From a bacterium (GTDB lineage: Bacteria; Verrucomicrobiota; Verrucomicrobiia; Limisphaerales; UBA11358): a stretch of DNA of 44,514 bases. The stretch is from contig JAJXXW010000045.1 of NCBI GenBank assembly GCA_021780905.1, forward strand, positions 1 to 44,514. The letters are read 5' to 3'. Position 1 is the first letter of the stretch. Each line of letters begins with the position of its first letter. The notes beneath the pieces are model-generated. The model was not told where the DNA came from and did no database searches. It saw only the letters and a list, made by a program, of their open reading frames with translations. Shown here in pieces: positions 15,150 to 22,929 of this stretch. The position numbers were made by a program, and so were the translations under genes.

Positions 15150-17257
15150 GCTTTGCGCCCCCAAATCAGGAAAATGATCAGCGCGACGAGCGCGACGCCG
15201 ATAATGCGGAGATAAGTTTGCACGCGGCCGGAGTGCAGCCGCGACAGGATGCCGCCGCCGCCGCGAATGGAGCCGCAGCCGGCATCGAAGCCGGCATTGA
15301 CGACGTTTTCATCGGTCAGCCGGTAGAGCCAGGATGCGCCAAGCGTAAGATATTTGACGAGCAAAACCGCGCCGCCGAAAATCCATTTGTCGGCAAAATC
15401 GCACAGCCACGCGGCGAAGGCGTTGAAGCGGATGACCGTGGCTTCGTAAAACTCGTCCACATAATATTTATTTTCGAGCAGTTTGAAGAGGAACGGTTGC
15501 GCGGTTTCCAAAACATCTTTTTCGCCGACCGTCTGGCGCTGGCGTTTGCCGTAGAGAATCCAGCCGACGGTGATGCCGGTCAAAATAATCAGCGCGGACG
15601 CGCCCATCAGACCGGAGCTGGCGGCGAGATTGCTGAATTTGATGTGCAGCTCGGCGAGTTCGCCGTTCAGGTAAGCATCGAACCACGGCCACGCGGGCGT
15701 GCCGATGACGCCCAATAAAATGGCGAACCCCGCGAGGATGATTAGCGGAACAGTCATCACGGCAGGGCTTTCGTGCGGATCGTGGCTGTGAGATTCAGAG
15801 GAATGAGATGAATGAGCGTGGTCATGCGCGGAATGACCAGATTTCTCGTGACCACGATAGCTGCCGAAGAAAACCAAGCCCATTTGGCGCGTCATGTAAA
15901 ACGCGGTGAACAGCGCGCCGATGCAGCCAAGATAAAACGGCACGTGCGAGACCGACCAGTGCGACGCGTGATGGAGAATTTCGTCCTTGCTCCAGAAACC
16001 GGAGAAGAACAGCGGGAAACCGGCGAGCGCCAACATACCAATCGCGTAAACCACGAACGTAACCGGCATGTATTTTTTCAGTCCGCCCATCTTGCGCACA
16101 TCCTGCTCTTCGTGGCAGCCGTGGATGACCGAGCCGGAACCGAGGAACAGCAGCGCCTTGAAAAACGCGTGGGTAATGAGATGGAACATGCCAACCGCCA
16201 CGCCGCCGACGCCTAGGCCCATCATCATGTAGCCGAGCTGCGAAACCGTGGAGTAAGCAAGGATTCGCTTAATGTCGTTTTGCGCGACGGCGATGGTCGC
16301 GGCGAAAATCGCGGTGATCGCACCAATCCACGTCACGACGGTCAAGGCCGTCGTCACCGGCGCGCCATGTTCCACCGGCGCTGCGCCAGCGGCCATGAGC
16401 GGATAAACGCGGGCAACGAGAAATACGCCAGCAGCCACCATCGTTGCGGCGTGAATCAAAGCGGAAACGGGCGTCGGACCTTCCATCGCGTCCGGCAACC
16501 ACACATGCAGCGGCACCTGACCGGATTTGCCGACCGCACCGAGGAAGATTAGTAGGCCGATGGCTGTGCTCACGCCGAGTCCGCCGATGGTGACGTGCGT
16601 CAGCATTTGCGAAAGCGCGGTGGCTTCGAGACAGCCTTTGCCACCATCGTAAAAGTTTAGCGTGCCGGTTTGCGCGTAGAGCCAGACCATGCCGAGCAGC
16701 AGGCCAAGGTCGCCGATGCGTGTGGTGATGAAGGCCTTTTTCGCCGCCGCCGCCGCGCTGGGTTTGTGATACCAGAAACCGATGAGCAGATAGCTGGTCA
16801 GGCCGACGATTTCCCACGAGACAAACAGCAGGAAAAGATTGTTGGCGATGACGACGCCCAACATTCCCGACGCAAACAGCGCGAGGAAATTGAAGAAGCG
16901 CATGAAGTTTTTGTCGTGCGCCATGTAGCCGACGCTGAAGATGAAAATCAACATGCCGACGAAAGTCACCATCATCAGCATGATGGCCGTGAGCGGGTCA
17001 AGCACCCAGCCGATGCTCATCCACTGGCCGCCGAATTGAATCCAATTGAAGCTGAAGGTTTCGCGGAACGCACCTTCGCCATGATGGCCGAGCGTGGCGG
17101 CAAATGCGCAGAGCGAGAGCAGGAAGCCGAGCGCCATTGAGCCAATGGCAAGCCCCGCCGCCAGCTTGCGCGCGGGCTGTTTGTTGACGGCGATGATGCC
17201 CGCCGCGAACAACGGCAGCGCGGGAATCAGCCAGAGATTTTTGACGATCCAGATCAT
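15146..17257 (-). CDS. nuoL: NADH-quinone oxidoreductase subunit L
   Basis: Distal antiporter-like pump subunit carrying the long lateral helix of complex I. 703 residues is rather long for the family. Motifs: FVSWEIVGLTSYLLIGFWYH, GKSGQVPLHVWLPDAMEGP, HAATMVAAGVFLV and KRILAYSTVSQLGYMMMGLG. A loop at residues 470-496 is very rich in His (nine of 27) with Ser and Asp, between helix GALFTAFYMTRQMGLVFFG and helix TVPLIILAGFAILLG. C-terminal hydrophobic stretches fit the lateral-helix region and final anchor. ATG at 17257 overlaps the nuoK stop by four bases. Confidence 0.95.
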   Translation of the reverse strand: MIWIVKNLWLIPALPLFAAGIIAVNKQPARKLAAGLAIGSMALGFLLSLCAFAATLGHHGEGAFRETFSFNWIQFGGQWMSIGWVLDPLTAIMLMMVTFVGMLIFIFSVGYMAHDKNFMRFFNFLALFASGMLGVVIANNLFLLFVSWEIVGLTSYLLIGFWYHKPSAAAAAKKAFITTRIGDLGLLLGMVWLYAQTGTLNFYDGGKGCLEATALSQMLTHVTIGGLGVSTAIGLLIFLGAVGKSGQVPLHVWLPDAMEGPTPVSALIHAATMVAAGVFLVARVYPLMAAGAAPVEHGAPVTTALTVVTWIGAITAIFAATIAVAQNDIKRILAYSTVSQLGYMMMGLGVGGVAVGMFHLITHAFFKALLFLGSGSVIHGCHEEQDVRKMGGLKKYMPVTFVVYAIGMLALAGFPLFFSGFWSKDEILHHASHWSVSHVPFYLGCIGALFTAFYMTRQMGLVFFGSYRGHEKSGHSAHDHAHSSHSSESHSHDPHESPAVMTVPLIILAGFAILLGVIGTPAWPWFDAYLNGELAELHIKFSNLAASSGLMGASALIILTGITVGWILYGKRQRQTVGEKDVLETAQPFLFKLLENKYYVDEFYEATVIRFNAFAAWLCDFADKWIFGGAVLLVKYLTLGASWLYRLTDENVVNAGFDAGCGSIRGGGGILSRLHSGRVQTYLRIIGVALVALIIFLIWGRKA

Positions 17258-17565
17258 CCTTTCAGCTCCTTCACTTCATCCAAATTGGAAGTCTTCTTGT
17301 GCCGGTAAATCGCGATGACCAGCGCGAGGCCGACGGCGGCTTCCGCGCCGGCGAGCGCCATGGAAAACAGGACGAAGATGATGCCGGTCAACGCCTCGGG
17401 ATGCGCGCCGTAGCGCCAGAAGGCGATGAAATTCAGGTTCGCCGCGTTCAGCATCAGCTCAATGCCAATGAGAACGAGGATAGCGTGGCGGCGCGTGACG
17501 GCACCGGCGAAACCGATGGCGAACAGAAACGCCGAGACGAGCAGGCAAACTTGCAGCGGCGTCAT
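17254..17565 (-). CDS. nuoK: NADH-quinone oxidoreductase subunit K
   Basis: Small three-helix membrane subunit of complex I, 103 residues, usual length. The second helix ILVLIGIELMLNAANLNFIA contains the conserved Glu of the membrane proton path, and AGAEAAVGLALVIAIYR holds the other. Coupled by 4-base overlaps to nuoJ upstream and nuoL downstream. Confidence 0.96.
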   Translation of the reverse strand: MTPLQVCLLVSAFLFAIGFAGAVTRRHAILVLIGIELMLNAANLNFIAFWRYGAHPEALTGIIFVLFSMALAGAEAAVGLALVIAIYRHKKTSNLDEVKELKG

Positions 17566-18077
17566 GACTGGCCTCCGGAGTTGTCTTTTTTATCTTCTTT
17601 CAAAGCGATGATGACCGCGCCGATCATCGCGGCGGTGAGCACTAAGCCGACGATTTCCAGCGGCAGAACAAATTTTGACATCAGCGCGTCGCCGATGCTT
17701 TTGACCGGCGCGGCGGGCGCGGTGGAAATTTCCTTTGGCAGCGCGGAGCTGGTCAGAACCGCCCAGCCGAGCAGCGTGAACACCATTGCGGAGACGGCGA
17801 CGCCAGCCAGCCAGCCGGAGGTCAGCACGCTTTTTCCCGGCGTTTCGCCGCTGCGCGTGAGGAGAATTGCAAACACAATCAGGATGGCGATGGCACCGAC
17901 ATAGACCAAGATTTCCGCGAAGCCGACGAACTCCGCGTTGAGCTGCAAATACAGCGCGGCGACGCCGGAGAACGCGACCGCCATCGCGAGCGCGCAATGC
18001 ACGAGGTTGCGCAGGCTCATGACCGTGGCGGCGGCCAGGACGGTCACGAGCGCAGTGATGATGAGGGCGAGAGTCAT
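17562..18077 (-). CDS. nuoJ: NADH-quinone oxidoreductase subunit J
   Basis: Five-helix membrane subunit of complex I, 171 residues. Recognised by NLVHCALAMAVAFSGVAALYLQLNAEFVGFAEILVYVGAIAI, given here in parts: the NAEFVGFAEILVYVGAIAIL helix is the core signature. A Pro/Ala-rich loop links helices 4 and 5, and the C-terminus is charged. The stop overlaps the nuoK start by four bases; nuoH ends two bases upstream. Confidence 0.95.
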   Translation of the reverse strand: MTLALIITALVTVLAAATVMSLRNLVHCALAMAVAFSGVAALYLQLNAEFVGFAEILVYVGAIAILIVFAILLTRSGETPGKSVLTSGWLAGVAVSAMVFTLLGWAVLTSSALPKEISTAPAAPVKSIGDALMSKFVLPLEIVGLVLTAAMIGAVIIALKEDKKDNSGGQS

Positions 18078-18078
18078 T

Positions 18079-19275
18079 TTATTCCGCGTAACGATAAATG
18101 CGTTTGCCGAGTTTTTGATTTTCCATCAGGCCGCGGCCGAGCAGCACATACGCGCCGGCGATGAGCGCTCCGCAGACGAGCCAGCGCTGCCAGTCGGCGA
18201 CCATGTAATGCCAGATGCCGGCGACGAGGATGTTGATGAGCGCGAGCGGCAGCATGAATTTCCAGGCGAAATTCATCAGCTGATCCATGCGCAAGCGCGG
18301 CAGCGTGGCGCGAATCCAGATGAAAACGAAAATGATGGCGGTCAGTTTGCCGAAGAACCAAATCCACGACGGAATCCAAGTCAGGAACGAGAAGGGCGCG
18401 GTCCAGCCGCCGAGAAACAGCGTGATGCCGAGACCAATGATGGCGAACATGCCGAGATATTCGCCGAGGAAAAACAGCGCAAACTTGAACCCGGAATATT
18501 CCGTGAAGTAGCCGGCGATGATTTCCGATTCCGCTTCTGGCAAATCGAACGGCGTGCGGTTGGATTCGGCGAGCGACGCGATGAAAAACAGCACGAAGCC
18601 GATGAAACCCCACGGCGTGAACACATGCCAGTGCGCGATGCCGAAGGTGTAATGATTTTGGTGCGCGACGATGTCGGTCAAATTCAGCGAGCCGACGATC
18701 ATCACCACGCTGACGGCGGACAGGATGAGCGGGATTTCGTAGCTGACCATTTGCGCAATCGCGCGCATCGCGCCGAGCAGCGAGTATTTGTTGCGGCTGG
18801 ACCAGCCGGCCATGAACACGGCGAGTTCCACCGCGCCGCCGACGGCGAAAAAAAACAGCAGGCCGGCGTCGTAGTCGGCGAGCGTCATGTTCCGGCCGAA
18901 CGGCAAAACAGAATACGCCAGCAGCACCGGAATGAGCATCACCACCGGCGCGAGGAAATGAACAATCTTGTCCGCCGCGCGCGGCACGATGTCTTCCTTC
19001 GTGAGCATTTTCAGGCCGTCCGGCAAAAATTGGCCGAAACCGGCGAGCCGGATGTTCGTGAACGGAATGCCGACGCGGTTCGGGCCGTAGCGGTTCTGGA
19101 TGCGGCCGATGCCCTTGCGCTCAAAAATCGTGATGATGGAGAAAAACGCCGGGAACACCGCGAGGATAAAACTGATGCAGATCAGCGGCGTCACCAGCGG
19201 ACGCAGCATTTCCGGCACGAAGCTTACGAGCCAGTGCAGGGCGGTCACGAAAATTTGGTCGAGCTGGTCAAACAT
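18079..19275 (-). CDS. nuoH: NADH-quinone oxidoreductase subunit H
   Basis: Membrane subunit that joins the hydrophilic arm to the membrane arm and forms much of the quinone site. 398 residues from the ATG at 19275 (MFDQLDQIFV); an in-frame TTG two codons upstream is less likely. Signatures: FERKGIGRIQNRYGPNRVGI, LAESNRTPFDLPEAESEIIA with the conserved acidic loop, and AGYFTEYSGFKFALFFLGEY. It lies after nuoI, the reverse of the E. coli H-I order. Confidence 0.95.
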   Translation of the reverse strand: MFDQLDQIFVTALHWLVSFVPEMLRPLVTPLICISFILAVFPAFFSIITIFERKGIGRIQNRYGPNRVGIPFTNIRLAGFGQFLPDGLKMLTKEDIVPRAADKIVHFLAPVVMLIPVLLAYSVLPFGRNMTLADYDAGLLFFFAVGGAVELAVFMAGWSSRNKYSLLGAMRAIAQMVSYEIPLILSAVSVVMIVGSLNLTDIVAHQNHYTFGIAHWHVFTPWGFIGFVLFFIASLAESNRTPFDLPEAESEIIAGYFTEYSGFKFALFFLGEYLGMFAIIGLGITLFLGGWTAPFSFLTWIPSWIWFFGKLTAIIFVFIWIRATLPRLRMDQLMNFAWKFMLPLALINILVAGIWHYMVADWQRWLVCGALIAGAYVLLGRGLMENQKLGKRIYRYAE

Positions 19276-19277
19276 TT

Positions 19278-19877
19278 TCAAGTCGTGGTTGGCGGGTTGG
19301 CCGGCGGCGGCGCGATGCGCGCGGTGGCGGCAGCCGCAGCGGCTTTGGCCTCGGCCTTGGCCTTCTCGGCGGCGATGACGGCGTCCGATTCACCGGCGTC
19401 CGCCGGATGAATCTTTTGGTAATAGCTGTTCGGCTTCGCGAGTTGCTCCTTCGTCAGCAGCAGACCACCGAAGCGGTCCGCGGTGCTCAATTCGAACTCC
19501 GTGTTCATCTTGATGGACTCGAACGGACAGACCTCGACGCAAATCTGGCAGCTCATGCAGACGGAAATATCAATGTCAAACGTGAGCGGATAAAGCTGCG
19601 GCTGGCCTTTGTAATCCGGCTTCTTGTCCTTGCTCTTGACGATGTAAATGCACTTGGGCGGACATTCCTTCTCGCAAATCTGGCACGCCACGCAGCGCAG
19701 GCCCTTCTCCGCATCGTCGCCGTCATAGACGAGAAACGGGAACTGCCGCGTATTGCCCTTTTGCGGCAGGCGCTCCTCGGGATACTGCACGGTGGTGAGG
19801 CGTTCCTTCGAAGCGTAGCTTCCGAAGAAATTCTTCGCCGTCACCGCCATGCCTTTGATGATTTGCTCACCGAGCAT
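19278..19877 (-). CDS. nuoI: NADH-quinone oxidoreductase subunit I
   Basis: Ferredoxin-like subunit binding two 4Fe-4S clusters (N6a, N6b) on the electron path to quinone. Numbering from the ATG at 19877 (MLGEQIIKGM), the cluster motifs are C62-x2-C65-x2-C68-x3-C72-P and C107-x2-C110-x2-C113-x3-C117-P, both complete. 199 residues. The C-terminal ~35 residues are an Ala/Lys then Pro/Thr tail (AEKAKAEAKAAAAAA, then PPPANPPTTT) absent from usual NuoI. An open stretch upstream to 19967 lies in nuoD and is not part of the gene. Confidence 0.94.
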   Translation of the reverse strand: MLGEQIIKGMAVTAKNFFGSYASKERLTTVQYPEERLPQKGNTRQFPFLVYDGDDAEKGLRCVACQICEKECPPKCIYIVKSKDKKPDYKGQPQLYPLTFDIDISVCMSCQICVEVCPFESIKMNTEFELSTADRFGGLLLTKEQLAKPNSYYQKIHPADAGESDAVIAAEKAKAEAKAAAAAATARIAPPPANPPTTT

Positions 19878-19888
19878 AAAAATATTTT

Positions 19889-21058
19889 TTAGCGATCCAC
19901 TTCGCCGAGCACGATGTCCACGCTGCCGAGAATCACGACGGCGTCGGAAATATTGTGGCCGAGACACATGTCTTCCAAAATCGTCAGGTTGATGAAACTC
20001 GGCGGACGCACGCGGTAGCGATACGGATTCGGCGAACCGTCGCTGATGACATAAAAACCGAGTTCGCCTTTCGGCGCCTCGACGCGGCCGTAAACTTCGC
20101 CGGCCTTCGGTCGGAAACCACGCAGCTTCGCCTTCGGATCCATGACCGGGCCGGCGGGAATATCGCGCAGCGCCTGCTCCAAGATCTTGATGCTCTCGCG
20201 CATTTCCAAAACGCGAATCATGTAGCGGTCATAAATGTCGCCGTGCTCGCCGACCGGCACCTGAAAATTAAACCGGCTGTAAATGCCGTATTTGTCCACC
20301 TTGCGGAGGTCGTAATTCACGCCGGCGGCGCGCAGCATCGGACCGGTGATGGAGGCGTTGATCGCCAGATCTTTCGGCAGCACACCGACAAATTGCGTGC
20401 GGGCGAGGACGATTTCGTTCTCGGTGAGGAAGGCGCCAAATTCATCGAGAAATTTGCTGTAATCGGCGACGACTTTCTTCGTCTTCGCGATCCATTCGTC
20501 GTTCACATCCACGCGGACACCGCCAAATCTCATGTAATTGCACATCATCCGCGCGCCGGAAACTTCCTCGAAGAGGTCGAGGATTTTTTCGCGTTCGCGG
20601 AAGGCATACATCATCGGCGTGCCGAGCGCGCCCATGTCCTGCACAAAAAAACCGATGAGACAGGTGTGGTTCTGGAGGCGCGTGAGTTCCGCCATGATGA
20701 CGCGGATGTATTCGGCGCGTTCGGGAACCGCCAAGCCGGCGAGCTTCTCGATGGTCAGCGCGTAAGCCCAGTTGTTCGTCATCGAACAGAAATAATCCAG
20801 CCGGTCGGTGTAAGGCATGTTGGCGAGATACGAAATATTCTCGCCAATCTTCTCGTGGTTCCGGTGCAGATAACCGAACACCGGCTTGAGCTTCACAACC
20901 TTTTCGCCGTCGAGCACCACGTCCATGCGGAACACGCCGTGCGTGGACGGGTGATGCGGTCCCATCGAGACTTCCAGCAATTCGCCGAGTTCCTCGCCAT
21001 TCGCAGCGAGCTTCGGCTTCACTTCAAAATTCTTCGGCGGTGTGGCGAGGGCGTTCAC
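19889..21058 (-). CDS. nuoD: NADH-quinone oxidoreductase subunit D
   Basis: 49-kDa-type subunit, related to the large subunit of NiFe hydrogenases, lining the quinone pocket. 389 residues. Signatures: SMGPHHPSTHGVFRMDVVLD with the quinone-site HHPSTHG, FGYLHRNHEKIGE, and the C-terminal IVLGEVDR. It starts with GTG at 21058, overlapping the nuoC stop (GTGA). C and D are separate genes here, unlike the fused nuoCD of E. coli. Confidence 0.96.
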   Translation of the reverse strand: MNALATPPKNFEVKPKLAANGEELGELLEVSMGPHHPSTHGVFRMDVVLDGEKVVKLKPVFGYLHRNHEKIGENISYLANMPYTDRLDYFCSMTNNWAYALTIEKLAGLAVPERAEYIRVIMAELTRLQNHTCLIGFFVQDMGALGTPMMYAFREREKILDLFEEVSGARMMCNYMRFGGVRVDVNDEWIAKTKKVVADYSKFLDEFGAFLTENEIVLARTQFVGVLPKDLAINASITGPMLRAAGVNYDLRKVDKYGIYSRFNFQVPVGEHGDIYDRYMIRVLEMRESIKILEQALRDIPAGPVMDPKAKLRGFRPKAGEVYGRVEAPKGELGFYVISDGSPNPYRYRVRPPSFINLTILEDMCLGHNISDAVVILGSVDIVLGEVDR

Positions 21059-21702
21059 GGTTTCACCTCCGCTTTCGGCTCGGCCGGATAATGTTTTTTG
21101 GCCTCGACCAAAACTTCGTCGTGCGGCGTCGGTTCGTATTCAAAATCATCCGGCGCGACATAATCGCGGCGCATCGGAAAACCGACGAACTCGTCCCACA
21201 TCAAAATCCGGCGCAAATCGGGATGACCGTCAAAAATGACGCCATACAAATCATAAACCTCGCGTTCCTGAAATTCCGCGCCGCGCCACAGCGGCGTCAG
21301 CGACGGCAAATGCGTTTTGTCCGCGCGATTTTCTGTCCGCATCCGCAGCACGACCGGACCATGCTTCAATACCATTGAATAAAGGTGATACACCACTTCG
21401 AGAAAACCGGGACACACCGTTTTATTCACTTCCTCGACTTCTTTTTCCACGCCGTCCACGACTTGCTTCACCTTGATTTTTTCGGTGAGTTCCCTATCCG
21501 GCCAGTCCACGCCGGTGACATTCGAGCAGTAATCCAGCTTCAACTGCGCATCATCGCGGAGAAATTTCGCCACGGCCAAACCGCTGGCGGCATCCACGAG
21601 CAGCGAGCGTTCGCCAACGGCGCATTCGTTCGCGACGATTTCAATCTTCGCGGACGGCAGCGCGGCTGCGAGGCGCGATTTGATTTGTTCGAGTGTTTCC
21701 AA
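21055..21702 (-). CDS. nuoC: NADH-quinone oxidoreductase subunit C
   Basis: 30-kDa-type subunit of the hydrophilic arm, 215 residues. The family signature is WRGAEFQEREVYDLYGVIFD followed by HPDLRRILMWDEFVGFPMRRDY. An insertion of charged residues (KVKQVVDGVEKEVEEVNKT) in the middle lengthens the domain slightly. The stop overlaps the nuoD start. A 54-base gap with a stem-loop separates it from nuoB. Confidence 0.94.
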   Translation of the reverse strand: METLEQIKSRLAAALPSAKIEIVANECAVGERSLLVDAASGLAVAKFLRDDAQLKLDYCSNVTGVDWPDRELTEKIKVKQVVDGVEKEVEEVNKTVCPGFLEVVYHLYSMVLKHGPVVLRMRTENRADKTHLPSLTPLWRGAEFQEREVYDLYGVIFDGHPDLRRILMWDEFVGFPMRRDYVAPDDFEYEPTPHDEVLVEAKKHYPAEPKAEVKP

Positions 21703-21712
21703 TTTTTTTATT

Positions 21713-21752
21713 AGGAAACCAAGAATATTTCTTCATGGTTTCTTGGATTCCT
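21713..21752 (-). other. Stem-loop between nuoB and nuoC
   Basis: AGGAAACCAAGAA at 21713-21725 and TTCTTGGATTCCT at 21740-21752 are complementary at 12 of 13 positions around a 14-base loop. It is the only sizeable gap inside the nuo operon and is AT-rich. It could set differential mRNA stability or partial termination. No long T-tract follows in the direction of transcription other than a short AT-rich run, so I do not call it a terminator. Confidence 0.55.
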
Positions 21753-21756
21753 TATT

Positions 21757-22371
21757 TTATTTTCTAGTCATTATCGGCGGTTGCCAGACGGCGTCGTTTT
21801 TCGACGGCTCCAAATCATGCGGGCCATAAGCCGGCACGGGAAATTCGCTGGCGACATCGGCGTTCAGATGGCGCGGACGATCGGGGCCGGTGAGTTTTTG
21901 ACCGAGAATTTTTTCCTGCAAAGTCATGATGGCGTGAATCAGCGCCTCCGGCCGCGGCGGACAGCCGGGAATCGCCACGTCCACCGGCAGATAACGGTCA
22001 ATGCCCTTGAGGACGTTGTAGCCTTGCTTGAACGGCCCGCCGGAAATCGCACACGCGCCCATCGCGATGACGTATTTCGGCTCCGGCATCTGGTTGTAAA
22101 TGCGCACCACGAGCGGCGCCATTTTCTTGGTGACGGTGCCGGCGACAATCATCAAATCCGCCTGTCTTGGCGAAGGTCGAAAGACTTCCGCGCCGAACCG
22201 CGCCAAATCGAAGCGCGCCATCGAGGCCGCCATCATTTCGATGGCGCAGCAGGCAAGGCCAAACGTCAGCGGCCACACGGAGTTCGCGCGGCCCCAGTTA
22301 TACAAGTCTTCCAAAGTCGTCACATAGACGCCTTGTTTCTGAAGTTCGCTTTTCAGTCCTTCGTCAATCAT
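21757..22371 (-). CDS. nuoB: NADH-quinone oxidoreductase subunit B
   Basis: PSST-type subunit that holds the terminal 4Fe-4S cluster N2, which reduces quinone. All four ligand Cys are present: tandem C41-C42 in [13 protein letters not shown]107 in [13 protein letters not shown] and C137 in [11 protein letters not shown]. 204 residues, with a longer C-terminal tail than usual. ATG at 22371, six bases after nuoA ends. Confidence 0.96.
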   Translation of the reverse strand: MIDEGLKSELQKQGVYVTTLEDLYNWGRANSVWPLTFGLACCAIEMMAASMARFDLARFGAEVFRPSPRQADLMIVAGTVTKKMAPLVVRIYNQMPEPKYVIAMGACAISGGPFKQGYNVLKGIDRYLPVDVAIPGCPPRPEALIHAIMTLQEKILGQKLTGPDRPRHLNADVASEFPVPAYGPHDLEPSKNDAVWQPPIMTRK

Positions 22372-22377
22372 GGCAAA

Positions 22378-22752
22378 TCATTTCCAGTTCAAAAATCCCT
22401 TGCGCCACGCCCAGACCAGCCCCTCGACCAGGAGCAGGAGAAAAATCACCATCGCCACAAACGCGCCGACCGGGAGCGTCGTGAACGACACGGCGAACGG
22501 CAGCAGGAAAATCGTCTCCACGTCGAACACCAGGAAAATGATGCCGTAGAGATAATATTCGGAACGGAAATGGATCCACGCGTCGCCCTTGCCTTCGAGG
22601 CCGCATTCGTAAATGGCGTTTTTGTCCTTGCCCGGTTTGTTGGGGGAGAAGAAGTGCGCCCACGCCCACGCCGCCGCGAGCGGCGCGACAGCGAACCCCA
22701 CCGCCGCGATGGCCAGCAGGAGCAGAACCAGATATGAGTTGGACGCTTGCAT
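22378..22752 (-). CDS. nuoA: NADH-quinone oxidoreductase subunit A
   Basis: Three-helix membrane subunit of complex I. 124 residues from the ATG at 22752 (MQASNSYLVLL). The family signature KNAIYECGLEGKGDAWIHFR with its Cys loop and the helix YYLYGIIFLVFDVETIFLLP are clear. An open frame reaching 22827 would add a charged 25-residue extension, which is unlikely for a protein starting at the membrane. First gene of the nuo operon. Confidence 0.94.
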   Translation of the reverse strand: MQASNSYLVLLLLAIAAVGFAVAPLAAAWAWAHFFSPNKPGKDKNAIYECGLEGKGDAWIHFRSEYYLYGIIFLVFDVETIFLLPFAVSFTTLPVGAFVAMVIFLLLLVEGLVWAWRKGFLNWK

Positions 22753-22929
22753 TGTTACCACGTCCCGGCGCTTCAAGAGCTCAAGGACATTAACACGAAT
22801 ACCAGACCGTCCGTTCTGGCGATTCACCTAAATTAGCTTTTACCGGTCAAAATTTGTCATTAGCACGCCAATTTTAGGCCGATGAAATATAATCAAAACA
22901 AATAATGCAACCGGCTTCGGAGCATCACT
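22753..22929 (-). promoter_or_regulatory. Likely promoter region of the nuo operon
   Basis: A 177-base gap upstream of nuoA. The half next to gcvT (about 22830-22915) is much AT-richer than the surroundings and contains TAAAAT- and TATATT-like hexamers on the minus strand, but I find no pair with convincing spacing to a -35. It is the only gap over 60 bases between gcvT and gcvH, so the operon promoter most likely lies here. Confidence 0.35.

Noticed and set aside
17938..19410. Plus-strand open frame of ~490 codons antisense to nuoJ, nuoH and nuoI
   Set aside because: Composition is biased to Arg, Glu and His, and the minus strand carries clear complex I subunits.
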